Shown: piece by piece, positions 16,480 to 24,361 of the stretch
Layout: each line of letters starts with the position of its first letter
Position numbering within the stretch: the stretch's first letter is position 1
From: an uncultured bacterium
Lineage (GTDB): Bacteria > Bipolaricaulota > Bipolaricaulia > RBG-16-55-9 > DRJF01
Direction: 5' to 3'
DNA length: 34,062 nt
NCBI GenBank assembly: GCA_913053845.1
Contig: CAJXGD010000025.1
Location: forward strand, 1-34,062
Position numbers and translations under genes: made by a program
Notes under the pieces: generated by a model
The model's database searches: none
Seen by the model: only the letters and a program-made list of their open reading frames with translations
Told to the model about the DNA's origin: nothing

Positions 16480-17816
16480 GCCTCCGCCGCTCCCCATGAG
16501 GCTTTCGTCCCGCTCAGACCCTCCGGTAGGCTCCCCGGATAGGTCAAGGTTTGGCCGCCTAGCCGCAGCCGATCGCCCGGCTGCAGCCCCAGCCGCTTCA
16601 GCTCGGCCAGCACGCCCAGCCGCTCCAATTGCTCGTAGAGATAGGCCACAGCTTCAGCTTCATCCAGATAGAGCATGCCCAAGCGCTCGACCGCCGGTCC
16701 CCCGATGACGAACCTGCCCTGCTCCTCACCCGGGAGCACAGTAAAGCCGCTGGGATCCTCCGGGCGATAGATGCGCCGCAATGGTTTTTGCGCCTGCGCC
16801 TCAGCCGGGACTGCGCTGGTCTCTAGCTGCTCCAACTGCTGCCAGCAGCGTTGCTTGAGCACCTCTATGCCCCGACCGGTGGCCGCCGAGATGGCCAGCA
16901 GCTCCACCCCCTGCTCGGCGAAGCGCGCCCGCTGCCCTTCCAGCTCCGCTTCATCTATCAGGTCGGTCTTATTGCCCACCACCAGTTGGGGCTTAGCGGC
17001 CAACACCGGGGAGAACGCTACCAATTCATGATTGATGGCCAGATAATCCTCCCAAGGGTCGCGCCCCTCCCAATTGGACAGATCAACCAGATGTACCAAC
17101 AGGCGGGTACGCTCGATATGCTTGAGGAAGCGATCCCCTAGCCCCTTGCCTTGATGTGCCCCGACGATCAGCCCGGGGATGTCCACCGCGACAAAGCTGG
17201 CGAACTCATCCACCGCGACGATGCCCAGATGGGGCTGCAATGTCGTAAAGGGATAGCTGGCGATCTTAGGTCGCTGAGCGGATATGCGGCTGATCAGACT
17301 GGACTTGCCCACGTTGGGAAAGCCGATCAGCCCCACGTCGGCCAGCAGCTTGAGCTCCAGTTTGACCCAGCACTCCTCCCCCGGCGCCCCGCGCTCATGG
17401 ATGCGTGGAGCCTGGCGGGTGGAGCTCTTGAAGCGCAGGTTGCCCCGCCCGCCTTGGCCGCCCTGGGCCAGCAGCACCATCTGTCCTGAGCGGGTGAGGT
17501 CGGCCAGCACCTCCTGGCTGCGCAGGTCTTTGACCAGCGTGCCCACCGGGACGGGCACGATAAGCTTATGCCCCTTGCGCCCCTGGCGCCGGTGGGTGCC
17601 CCCTGACTGGCCCGGCTCGGCTTTAAAATGAATCTGGTCACGGAAAGACAGCAAAGTGTTTACCCGCCGGCTGGCTTTGAGATAAACGTTGCCGCCCTGA
17701 CCGCCATCGCCGCCACTGGGGCCGCCCTTGGGGCGATATTTATAGTGCTCAAAGCTGAGCAGCCCCGATCCACCACGCCCGGCTACTAGACAGATCTTCG
17801 CTTCATCAATGAACAT
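16476..17816 (-). CDS. obgE: GTPase Obg
   Basis: A 446-residue Obg GTPase involved in large-subunit maturation and stress control. The Gly-rich N-terminal Obg fold (FEHYKYRPKGGPSGGDGGQG) covers residues 1-158. The G domain follows with G1 GFPNVGKSS (165-173), TT in switch I (191-192), G3 DIPG (212-215) and G4 NKTD (282-285). A C-terminal OCT domain contains GFTVLPGEEQGRFVIGGPAVERL. All GTPase motifs are intact. No clear Shine-Dalgarno precedes the ATG; translation may be coupled to rpmA, 45 bases upstream. The order rplU-prp-rpmA-obgE is the classical one. Confidence 0.96.
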   Translation of the reverse strand: MFIDEAKICLVAGRGGSGLLSFEHYKYRPKGGPSGGDGGQGGNVYLKASRRVNTLLSFRDQIHFKAEPGQSGGTHRRQGRKGHKLIVPVPVGTLVKDLRSQEVLADLTRSGQMVLLAQGGQGGRGNLRFKSSTRQAPRIHERGAPGEECWVKLELKLLADVGLIGFPNVGKSSLISRISAQRPKIASYPFTTLQPHLGIVAVDEFASFVAVDIPGLIVGAHQGKGLGDRFLKHIERTRLLVHLVDLSNWEGRDPWEDYLAINHELVAFSPVLAAKPQLVVGNKTDLIDEAELEGQRARFAEQGVELLAISAATGRGIEVLKQRCWQQLEQLETSAVPAEAQAQKPLRRIYRPEDPSGFTVLPGEEQGRFVIGGPAVERLGMLYLDEAEAVAYLYEQLERLGVLAELKRLGLQPGDRLRLGGQTLTYPGSLPEGLSGTKASWGAAEA

Positions 17817-17861
17817 AGGATACTAGCGGCAGGAAGCTGACACCTGGACCGGGAAGGGCCT

Positions 17862-18107
17862 TCATGAGGATGAGGGCAGGACACTGATCGAGCGCCCCTT
17901 AAAAGTGACCAGGCCAGCGCTCAAGGCATAGAGCGTATGGTCTCGCCCCATCCCGGTATTTATACCGGGCTTGAAGACCGTGCCGCGTTGGCGCACCAGG
18001 ATCTCGCCGGCCTTGACGAACTGCCCCCCGTAGCGCTTGATACCCAAGTGCTTGCCGCGGCTATCTCGTCCGTTGCGGGTACTTCCACCTCCGGCTTTAT
18101 GGGCCAT
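17862..18107 (-). CDS. rpmA: 50S ribosomal protein L27 without N-terminal extension
   Basis: An 81-residue L27: [20 protein letters not shown] at the N-terminus, [20 protein letters not shown] and [16 protein letters not shown] after it. The ATG has a strong GAGGAGGAG ribosome site. The mature-type N-terminus reaches the peptidyl-transferase centre. The frame upstream of this ATG gives no LQFFA-type extension of the kind Prp removes in Bacillota. That matters because the adjacent Prp homologue lacks its catalytic residues. Confidence 0.96.
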   Translation of the reverse strand: MAHKAGGGSTRNGRDSRGKHLGIKRYGGQFVKAGEILVRQRGTVFKPGINTGMGRDHTLYALSAGLVTFKGRSISVLPSSS

Positions 18108-18154
18108 GGGCTCTCCTCCTCTCTGCGGCCATTGGGCTAGGATAGTTGCCTGAA

Positions 18155-18484
18155 TTAGACTTCAACTGCACTGGCCACTTCCTTGACTTCCAACTGATCG
18201 GCGTGGCTCTCTTCTAGATCTTTAAGCCCCAGGAGCGCCGTCTCCAAGATGGCGTCTATTTCGCGGTTGAGCAGCGAATCACGCTCCACCTGGCAGCGGA
18301 AGGTGTCGGCATCGTCGGCCAGTTGGGGGTTCAGCTTCAGATAATCCTGCAGGCCGATGGCCGCGGTGTGCAACAAGAGAGAGACCCCTTGGGCGGTGTC
18401 CGCCGACCCTGCTGCCGAGCTGCCGCTCTGCAATATCTCTTGGATGCGACCTTCCTCATCGCGATAGATGCTGACCTCTATCAT
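18155..18484 (-). CDS. Prp-family (YsxB/DUF464) protein lacking the catalytic His-Cys pair
   Basis: A 109-residue protein between rplU and rpmA, exactly where the L27-processing cysteine protease Prp normally lies, with matching length and ends ([17 protein letters not shown] at the start, [18 protein letters not shown] near the end). Active Prp has GHA with a catalytic His near residue 22 and DIVCAAVS with a catalytic Cys near 34. Here the corresponding stretches read GSS (21-23) and DTAQGVS (29-35), so both residues are gone. The start overlaps the rplU stop by four bases (ATGA). It is probably a non-catalytic descendant, perhaps kept for operon coupling or binding. The alignment is by eye, but no Cys occurs anywhere near the site. 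Confidence 0.8.
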   Translation of the reverse strand: MIEVSIYRDEEGRIQEILQSGSSAAGSADTAQGVSLLLHTAAIGLQDYLKLNPQLADDADTFRCQVERDSLLNREIDAILETALLGLKDLEESHADQLEVKEVASAVEV

Positions 18485-18801
18485 CGCCGAATCTCTCCGA
18501 CGAGCAGTTTGATCAGCCGGTCCCGATGACCGTACCGTCGGCGATAGCGCTTCTTGGGTTTGTACTTGAAGACCCGGATCTTTTCTCCCTTGAACTCCTC
18601 GACCACCGTAGCACTGACCCGTGCCCCCTCCAGATAAGGGGTACCGATCGCCTCTTCCTGGTCATCGTGAACCAGCAGCACCTGCTCAAACTGCACCGTA
18701 TCGCCGGGTTGATGACCGGGCAACCGTTGCAGGATCACCGGCCGGTTCTCTTCAACCCGATACTGTCGTCCCCCACTGGTAATAATCGCATATTTGGACA
18801 T
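18481..18801 (-). CDS. rplU: 50S ribosomal protein L21
   Basis: A 106-residue L21: MSKYAIITSGGRQYRVEEN at the start, VLLVHDDQEEAIGTPYLEGA in the middle and KIRVFKYKPKKRYRRRYGHR at the end, all classic. I use ATG 18801, preceded by AAGGTGG. An upstream frame extension to 18879 would overlap the promoter and is rejected. First gene of the rplU-prp-rpmA-obgE operon. Confidence 0.96.
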   Translation of the reverse strand: MSKYAIITSGGRQYRVEENRPVILQRLPGHQPGDTVQFEQVLLVHDDQEEAIGTPYLEGARVSATVVEEFKGEKIRVFKYKPKKRYRRRYGHRDRLIKLLVGEIRR

Positions 18802-18850
18802 GATTGACCCACCTTTTTGAGATACCCAGTCTGACCTCACCAGGTCACTT

Positions 18851-18879
18851 ATTTTAGCGGCTCCACCCCTTGAATTCAA
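18851..18879 (-). promoter_or_regulatory. Promoter of the rplU operon
   Basis: Minus strand: TTGAAT (18879-18874), a 17-base spacer and TAAAAT (18856-18851). The predicted leader to the rplU ATG is about 43 bases, like that of infC. Confidence 0.7.
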
Positions 18880-18921
18880 ACCGGAGAGTTATCTCAGGCA
18901 AGATGAGCATGAGCGGGGGGA

Positions 18922-18950
18922 TAGCTAACCGATGATGCGTGAAGTATCAT
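18922..18950 (+). promoter_or_regulatory. Possible promoter of the small ORF and NhaD-like transporter
   Basis: TATCAT (18945-18950) lies 17 bases after a weak TAGCTA (18922-18927). The ATG of the small ORF is seven bases beyond, again suggesting a leaderless start. The -35 box is poor. Confidence 0.35.
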
Positions 18951-18957
18951 CCCGGTC

Positions 18958-19077
18958 ATGTCTGGTGCATCCTGCGAGGGATGGGCTGGAGCCCCCAGCA
19001 GCACAGAGCGGCGCGCCCGAGAGCGAGAGGAGCAGGCGATCAAGCGGGAGATGTCCCCCAAGCGGCGTAGATCGTGA
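18958..19077 (+). CDS. Small basic protein coupled to the downstream transporter (hypothetical)
   Basis: A 39-residue frame starting MSGASCEGWAGAPSS and ending in a strongly charged stretch (RRAREREEQAIKRE, then PKRRRS). Its stop overlaps the GTG start of the transporter as GTGA, the usual arrangement for translational coupling, which would explain the absence of a good ribosome site at that GTG. It matches no family I know. It could be a coupling leader rather than a functional protein. Confidence 0.4.
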   Translation: MSGASCEGWAGAPSSTERRAREREEQAIKREMSPKRRRS

Positions 19078-20390
19078 TCACGCCCATTAGCGTCTCGCTG
19101 GCCATTTTCCTCGTTACCTATGCGCTGCTCTTCGCCGACAAGATCCATCGCACGATCATCAGCCTCGCTGGTGCATCGGCGATGGTCTTGGCCGGGCAGG
19201 CACTGGGATTTTACCGGGATTTCCCCAGCAAGGGCGAAGGGTTACCCTCGGCGCTTACAGCCATCGATTTCAACACCATCGGCCTGCTCTTCGGGATGAT
19301 GCTCCTGGTAGGTATGCTGGAGGAGACCGGTTTTTTCGAGTACATCTCCATCCGTCTGGCGCAGCTCACCCGGGGGAACTATTGGCTGTTGATGTTGTCA
19401 TTGGGCTGGTTTACCTTTATCGCCTCCGGCCTGGTGGACAACGTGACGACTATTATTTTTGTCTCCTCCATCACAGTTTCGATCGCCTCGGTGCTGCGGG
19501 TTGATCCCATTCCCTTGCTGCTGGCCGAGGTGATGATGGCTGGCATAGGAGGGATGGCCACTCTCATCGGTGATCCGCCCAACATCATGATCGGCTCGGC
19601 CGCCGGGCTCAGTTTTATAGATTTTATCATCTTTTTGACGCCATTGGCCATTCTAGCCGGTCTAGTAACCACACTGACCTACCGATTCTCTTTCCGCCAC
19701 CAGATTGCCCGGGAGCGCCCGGACCTACGCGGTCTGATGGAGCTGGACGCCCCAGGGGCGCTGCACGATAGGGTCACCATGCGCAAGATCTTGATCGTCT
19801 TAGGCCTGGTGTTGATCGGATTCACCCTGCATGGACAGACCCACTTCGCTCCGGCGACGGTCGCTATGACTGGGGCTTCAGTGGGACTGCTCTGGGTTCG
19901 CCCCAATGTGCTGGAGGTGCTTAATAGTACCAAGTGGGATGTGTTGCTCTTCTTCGCCGGACTCTTCGTGATCGTCGGTGGGCTGGAGGCCGCTGGGGTG
20001 CTGACCATGGTCGCGAAGGCGATCGGGCAGGTGGCGTTAAACTATCCGCTGCTGGCTTTGATCGCCATCGTCTGGGGTGGGGCCATGCTTTCGGCCATCG
20101 TGGACAATATCCCCTTTACGATCGCCTTCATTCCCGTGATTGGGGGGCTGGCCTCGCTGGGCGTGGATGTGCTGCCGCTCTGGTGGGGTCTGGCCGTGGG
20201 GGTGGCCATCGGGGGCAATGCCACGCCGATTGGCGCCTCGGCCAACGTCTATGTGATCTCGCTCTCCGATCATATAGGCACGCCAATCGGCTTTCAACGC
20301 TGGCTTAAAATAGGCATCCCCCTCGCGGTGATGCAGCTCTTCTTTGCGACCTTGATCCTCTACGGGATGATGAAACTGGGGATGATTTAG
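19074..20390 (+). CDS. ArsB/NhaD-family (ion transporter superfamily) membrane transporter
   Basis: A 438-residue polytopic membrane protein of the IT superfamily (ArsB/NhaD, related to the eukaryotic P protein), exchanging or exporting anions or sodium. Two inverted halves are visible: LVDNVTT and LIGDPPNIMIG in the first, and VDNIPFT with GGNATPIGASANVYV in the second. The DN residues of the broken helices are typical. About eleven hydrophobic segments are present. An in-frame TAG just upstream forces the start at GTG 19074. Substrate (arsenite, Na+/H+, citrate-like) cannot be decided. The last 86 bases overlap the end of the convergent M24 peptidase gene. Confidence 0.88.
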   Translation: MITPISVSLAIFLVTYALLFADKIHRTIISLAGASAMVLAGQALGFYRDFPSKGEGLPSALTAIDFNTIGLLFGMMLLVGMLEETGFFEYISIRLAQLTRGNYWLLMLSLGWFTFIASGLVDNVTTIIFVSSITVSIASVLRVDPIPLLLAEVMMAGIGGMATLIGDPPNIMIGSAAGLSFIDFIIFLTPLAILAGLVTTLTYRFSFRHQIARERPDLRGLMELDAPGALHDRVTMRKILIVLGLVLIGFTLHGQTHFAPATVAMTGASVGLLWVRPNVLEVLNSTKWDVLLFFAGLFVIVGGLEAAGVLTMVAKAIGQVALNYPLLALIAIVWGGAMLSAIVDNIPFTIAFIPVIGGLASLGVDVLPLWWGLAVGVAIGGNATPIGASANVYVISLSDHIGTPIGFQRWLKIGIPLAVMQLFFATLILYGMMKLGMI

Positions 20391-21624
20391 CCTTTAACGG
20401 GATGACCAGCTCTTTAGGATAGGGCGTCAGGCTATGAAACTCGCCTGATTGGTCGCAACAATACGTATCTTCAAGCCTGATGCCAAAACCCTGCTCCGGA
20501 TAATAGAGTCCCGGCTCGATGGTGAAGACCATGCCAGGCCGCAGTGTCAGCTCCGGATGCTCCCCGAAAGTGGGAAATGATGGTTGCTCATGCAGCTCTA
20601 AACCCAGCCCATGTCCCAAACCGTGAATGTAGCCCGACTGGGCTTTAGGATCACTGCGGATCGTCCGGCGGCCGCGCGCCTCGAAAAAATCGCAGGCCTG
20701 AAGCTGATAAGTCTGCGTCGGTTGACCAAGCTGCAAAGTTGTCACCACCTGCTCGAAGCATTCCAGCACATCACGATAGGCACGTTCAATCTCAGGAGGG
20801 GCATAGCCCAAGCAGAAGGTCCGCGTCATGTCGTGGTAATAGCCGCCCGACCGACGGGGGTAGATGTCGAAGACGATGGTCTGGCCCAGCACCAGCGGGG
20901 TTTCTGCCACCCCCACATTATGCGGCACCCCGGCATCCCGTCCCAGGGCGAAGATATGGCCCTCCGGCTCCTCCAGGCCGCGGTTCAGAGTCTCCATCCG
21001 GATGAAGTTTTTGACTTCGCCGATGGTCAGCGGCCGGCCATCCTGATGAACCAGTCGTTCATCTCTGACCTCATGCGACTGGAGGAATTTGACCGTGGCT
21101 TTCACGATCTGGCAGGTAGTCTCTCCCACCTGGCGCATGGTTTCTATCTCGGCAGCGTCCTTGGTCTCGCGGGCCAGTTGAAAGATATCTCGCTCGAACT
21201 CGCAGGCGATCTCTACCCCCGGCAGCTCGGCCTGCAAGCGCTGGAGCAGCGCATGGTGCGCCCCGATGGCCCCGGTGCCATAGAAAGCGACTCGGCCATG
21301 AATCTTGAGATCGGCAAAGATGCGCCGATAAAACTCAACGCTCGCCTCGAGCGGCTGGGGATATTTTTTCAGTATCTCATGCATGGGCCAGCGGTTGCGA
21401 TTGATCAGTTCCAGGCCGGTCTTCCTGGCCGCATCGCGCTCCATGGTGCCGTGAATCAGTTGCCTCCGGCCCGTCCAGTGCACGATCAGGATGCCGGTCA
21501 GATGATCGGCCACCCCGGTCAGGTAGCGGAAAATCGGGTTAGCACCCGACATGCCATCCGGCCCCAGCACCAGGGCCACGTCGAGGTCGCATTCGCTCAG
21601 CAACCGCGGTAGTTCGCTTTTCAT
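20305..21624 (-). CDS. M24-family metallopeptidase (Xaa-Pro aminopeptidase/dipeptidase type)
   Basis: A 439-residue creatinase/aminopeptidase-fold enzyme. A creatinase-like N-domain (1-170) precedes a pita-bread catalytic domain. All five dinuclear metal ligands are visible: Asp in VFDIYPR, Asp in YHDMTRTF, His in GLGHGLGLELHE, Glu in FTIEPGLY and Glu in GIRLEDTY. The natural end of the family would be near ELVIPLKA. Here the frame continues about 30 more residues (rich in S, R, G) across the end of the transporter gene on the other strand, as if the original stop was lost. It starts ten bases after the glnQ-like gene, so peptide cleavage is tied to amino-acid uptake. Confidence 0.9.
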   Translation of the reverse strand: MKSELPRLLSECDLDVALVLGPDGMSGANPIFRYLTGVADHLTGILIVHWTGRRQLIHGTMERDAARKTGLELINRNRWPMHEILKKYPQPLEASVEFYRRIFADLKIHGRVAFYGTGAIGAHHALLQRLQAELPGVEIACEFERDIFQLARETKDAAEIETMRQVGETTCQIVKATVKFLQSHEVRDERLVHQDGRPLTIGEVKNFIRMETLNRGLEEPEGHIFALGRDAGVPHNVGVAETPLVLGQTIVFDIYPRRSGGYYHDMTRTFCLGYAPPEIERAYRDVLECFEQVVTTLQLGQPTQTYQLQACDFFEARGRRTIRSDPKAQSGYIHGLGHGLGLELHEQPSFPTFGEHPELTLRPGMVFTIEPGLYYPEQGFGIRLEDTYCCDQSGEFHSLTPYPKELVIPLKAKSSPVSSSRRGSRSQRRAASPRGGCLF

Positions 21625-21634
21625 GGGGGAATAG

Positions 21635-22357
21635 CTAGAGAATCTGCTCGATGAAGCGCCGGGCCCGCTCGTCCTGGGGGTGCTCGAAAAACTGCGCCGG
21701 CGGGGCTACTTCCACGATCTGACCATCGGCCATGAAAGCCACCCGATCGGCCACCTCACGGGCGAAGCCCATCTCGTGGGTGACCACGATCATGGTCATC
21801 TTCTCCTGAGCCAACTCCTTCATCAGATCCAGCACCTCCTTGATCATCTCCGGATCGAGCGCGCTGGTGGGCTCGTCGAAGAGCATCACCGTGGGCTCCA
21901 TGGCCAGCGCCCGCACGATGGAGACCCGCTGACGCTGGCCGCCGGAGAGCTGCTCGGGATAGGACTTGGCCTTCTCCGGGATGCCGATGCGCTCCAGCAG
22001 GTGCATGGCACGCTTTTTGGCTTCTTCGGTGCGCATTCTCTTGACCTTGACCGGGGCGATGGTGATGTTCTTCAAGACGGTCATGTGGGGAAATAAGTTA
22101 TAGTTCTGAAAGACGATCCCGATCTGCTGACGGGCGCGATTTAAGTTGCTCTTGGAATCTTGGATGGAGATGCCGTTCACGGTGATCTGGCCGCGCTGTA
22201 TCTTCTCCAGGCCGTTGACGCAGCGCAGCAGCGTTGATTTGCCCGAGCCAGACGCCCCGGCGATCACCAGCACCTCCCGTTCGTCCACCTGCAGGTTGAT
22301 CCCCTGCAACACGTAGAGCCGGCCAAACCACTTGTGCACCTCAACGATTTCGATCAC
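21635..22357 (-). CDS. glnQ: Polar amino-acid ABC transporter ATPase (GlnQ type)
   Basis: A 240-residue ATPase with Walker [10 protein letters not shown] (about 34-42), Q-loop [13 protein letters not shown], signature [17 protein letters not shown], Walker [16 protein letters not shown] and switch VVTHEMGFA. The sequence is typical of the GlnQ/HisP group. Its start lies inside the last 17 bases of the permease gene. It powers the GlnP/GlnH-like importer; substrate is probably glutamine, glutamate or another polar amino acid. Confidence 0.93.
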   Translation of the reverse strand: MIEIVEVHKWFGRLYVLQGINLQVDEREVLVIAGASGSGKSTLLRCVNGLEKIQRGQITVNGISIQDSKSNLNRARQQIGIVFQNYNLFPHMTVLKNITIAPVKVKRMRTEEAKKRAMHLLERIGIPEKAKSYPEQLSGGQRQRVSIVRALAMEPTVMLFDEPTSALDPEMIKEVLDLMKELAQEKMTMIVVTHEMGFAREVADRVAFMADGQIVEVAPPAQFFEHPQDERARRFIEQIL

Positions 22358-23171
22358 CGACGGCCAGCCTCCTCTCTAGGAAGTGGGACAAAATACTGAG
22401 CGGAATGGTGAGCATCAGATAATAGGCGGCCAAGATGGTGTAATATTCGAATACAAAAGGCCGGCCGGTCGAATATTGCAACCTGGCGGTCTGAGTCAGC
22501 TCCTCGAGAGAGATGATGAATAGCAGCGATGATTCTTTCACCAAGGCCACCAGCTCATTGGTCAGGGGAGGGATGATGACCCGAAAGGCCTGGGGCAGGA
22601 TCACGTAGCGCATGGACTGAAAGTAGCTCATGCCCAGCGAGCGGGCCGCCTCGCCCTGTTCCTTGTGGATCGCTTGGATGCCCCCGCGAAAGATCTCGGC
22701 GATGAAAGAGGCCTCGAAGATGGAGAGCGCCAGCACGCCCCAGATGAAGCGGCCATCGAAGATCGGCACTCCCCATATCTCTACCCGGCGCCAGGGGCTG
22801 AATAATCGGTCAATCGGAAAGGCCTGGCGTAGGCCAAAATAGAAGAGCAAGACGACTACGATGAAGGGCAAATTCCGCAAGGAGTGCACGAAAACTCCGG
22901 AGAGATCGCGCACGATCGTCCAGCGCGACAGTCGCCCCATGGCGATGATGATCCCCAACCCGAGCGAGACGAACATGCTGATCAGCGAGATGCTCAGGGT
23001 GATCTTGAGCCCCTGATTATAGTTGTGCAGCGAGCGTAGGGCCTGGTTCCAGTGGAAGATATAGGTCTGTTCCAGGCTGATATAGACCAACCAGAGGATG
23101 AGCACCAACAGTGCTGTGGCGGAGAAAAACCGCCAGCCATACTTTAGGTAGCGACTAAACAAGCCGGGCAA
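22341..23171 (-). CDS. glnP: Polar amino-acid ABC transporter permease (GlnP type)
   Basis: A 276-residue permease of the His/Glu/Gln/Arg/opine family. A single N-terminal helix precedes the BPD domain, with [19 protein letters not shown], the conserved [18 protein letters not shown] and the coupling loop [22 protein letters not shown]. It appears to start at TTG 23171, five bases after GAGGTG. It follows the binding-protein gene across an 86-base gap that holds a strong stem-loop. Confidence 0.92.
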   Translation of the reverse strand: MPGLFSRYLKYGWRFFSATALLVLILWLVYISLEQTYIFHWNQALRSLHNYNQGLKITLSISLISMFVSLGLGIIIAMGRLSRWTIVRDLSGVFVHSLRNLPFIVVVLLFYFGLRQAFPIDRLFSPWRRVEIWGVPIFDGRFIWGVLALSIFEASFIAEIFRGGIQAIHKEQGEAARSLGMSYFQSMRYVILPQAFRVIIPPLTNELVALVKESSLLFIISLEELTQTARLQYSTGRPFVFEYYTILAAYYLMLTIPLSILSHFLERRLAVGDRNR

Positions 23172-23208
23172 GTTGACACCTCACTTCGTGCGCCGCGCAG
23201 CAGGGAAG

Positions 23209-23242
23209 CAAGCAGGGGCGATTCTTCAATCGCCCCTGCTTG
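23209..23242 (-). other. Perfect 15-bp intercistronic stem-loop between glnH- and glnP-like genes
   Basis: CAAGCAGGGGCGATT and its exact reverse complement flank a four-base loop. There is no U-run on the transcribed strand after the stem, so it is more likely an mRNA-stabilising or partial-attenuation hairpin than a terminator. It occupies the same place as the hairpin in the peptide-transport operon. Confidence 0.7.
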
Positions 23243-23257
23243 GAGTTGCTAACTATG

Positions 23258-24217
23258 CTAACCCTGGAAGTTGATCAGCCAGTGCGTCCGCAGTGCCGGG
23301 AGCAGCGGCAGCTCCGCCTCGGCATCGCTGAGGCCGAAGAGCGCCTTGAGCTCCGGGGTTACCGGTTGAAGGTCCATCTGGCCTATCAGCAGGTTGAGCC
23401 AAGTCAAGAAGTCCGGATCGCCCTGGCGGATGGCGATGGAGATCTTCTCTTTGGTCAGCGGTTGCAGGTTCTGCGGTGTGCAGCAGAGGAAGCCGGCTGC
23501 GGCCACGTTGGGCCGCCTGATCTGGCTCTTGAGCAGCGTATCGTCGATGACGAAAGCGTCGGCGGTGCCGTTGACCACATCGGCCAAGGCCAGCTCAGCG
23601 TTATCGAAGCCGCGAATCTCCGCTTTGGGGAAGCGGGCCCGCACCGCCAGCTCGCCGGTGGTGCCGGTCTCAATGTCAATGATCATCTCTGGCTTATTGA
23701 GATCCTCATAGTTGACGACCTTGCCCTTGTCCTTGTTGCTCACGTAGGCGATCTGGCCCGTCTCCACATAGGGGTCGGTGAAGTTGACCGTGAGCGCCCG
23801 AGGCAAGGTAGCGGTGATATCGGAGAGGATCAGGTCGCAGTTGCCCTGGTTGAGGGCCACCCGGATCACGTCGAAGACGGTGGGGATGACCTCTAACCGT
23901 TGGCGGATCAGCTTGTCTTCATCGGCAGTATCTTTGGCTTGTACTGCCGAGCCGTCGGCGGTGCCGATGCCGAACATGGCCCGGACGGCGAAGCGGGCAA
24001 TGTCGATGTCTAGCCCCACAAACTGTCCCTGATTGCTCTTGAACTCGAAGGGCGAGAAGGGCACATCGGAGCAGATTTGCAGCTTGTCATTGGCCAGCAC
24101 CGACTGCAAGGTCGAGCTCTTGGCCAGATCCGGATTGCTGGCGTAGAGAAAACCGGTAAAGCCCAAGCCGATCAGCAGGGCTATTATCAGCACTAGGTTG
24201 CGCTTGCGAATGTACAT
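23258..24217 (-). CDS. Amino-acid-binding protein (solute-binding family 3)
   Basis: A 319-residue periplasmic or extracellular binding protein. N-terminal signal or anchor: RKR followed by LVLIIALLIGLGFTGFLYA. Family 3 pattern follows: LQICSDVPFSPFEFKSNQGQ, FVGLDIDIARFAV, CDLILSDITATLPRA, VNFTDPYVETGQIAYV and a later GTTGELAVRARFP. The positions expected to bind the amino-acid alpha-carboxylate and amine are in these blocks. AAGGAGGT before the ATG supports the start. It heads the importer operon; a cysteine pair (FLCCT) is unusual. Substrate undetermined. Confidence 0.92.
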   Translation of the reverse strand: MYIRKRNLVLIIALLIGLGFTGFLYASNPDLAKSSTLQSVLANDKLQICSDVPFSPFEFKSNQGQFVGLDIDIARFAVRAMFGIGTADGSAVQAKDTADEDKLIRQRLEVIPTVFDVIRVALNQGNCDLILSDITATLPRALTVNFTDPYVETGQIAYVSNKDKGKVVNYEDLNKPEMIIDIETGTTGELAVRARFPKAEIRGFDNAELALADVVNGTADAFVIDDTLLKSQIRRPNVAAAGFLCCTPQNLQPLTKEKISIAIRQGDPDFLTWLNLLIGQMDLQPVTPELKALFGLSDAEAELPLLPALRTHWLINFQG

Positions 24218-24236
24218 AGGACCTCCTTAGAGTTGT

Positions 24237-24294
24237 GAGAGATTTTCAGCCTGACTCTGATCAGGCACCGAATGAGACAGCTCACCTCCTCTCC
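24237..24294 (-). promoter_or_regulatory. Structured leader upstream of the amino-acid importer (unclassified)
   Basis: On the minus strand, GAGAG pairs with a distal CTCTC around two hairpins: TGAG-CTGT-CTCA and GCCTGA-TCAGAG-TCAGGC, a possible three-way junction. It lies within a leader of about 100 bases ahead of the binding-protein gene. It does not match a riboswitch class I can recall. Structure is inferred by base pairing only. Confidence 0.35.
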
Positions 24295-24321
24295 GCTAAG
24301 CAGTAATTGATTGACCGGGTG

Positions 24322-24351
24322 ATCTTAGTCCAAGGGAGATGCGCCGGTCAA
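24322..24351 (-). promoter_or_regulatory. Promoter of the amino-acid importer operon
   Basis: Minus strand: TTGACC (24351-24346), 18 bases, TAAGAT (24327-24322). Gives a leader of about 100 bases containing the structured element. Confidence 0.5.
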
Positions 24352-24361
24352 GTCTGTCTGG

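Noticed and set aside
20611-21612. 333-residue plus-strand open frame opposite the M24 peptidase
   Set aside because: All metal-binding motifs of the peptidase are on the minus strand; the plus frame has no recognisable features.
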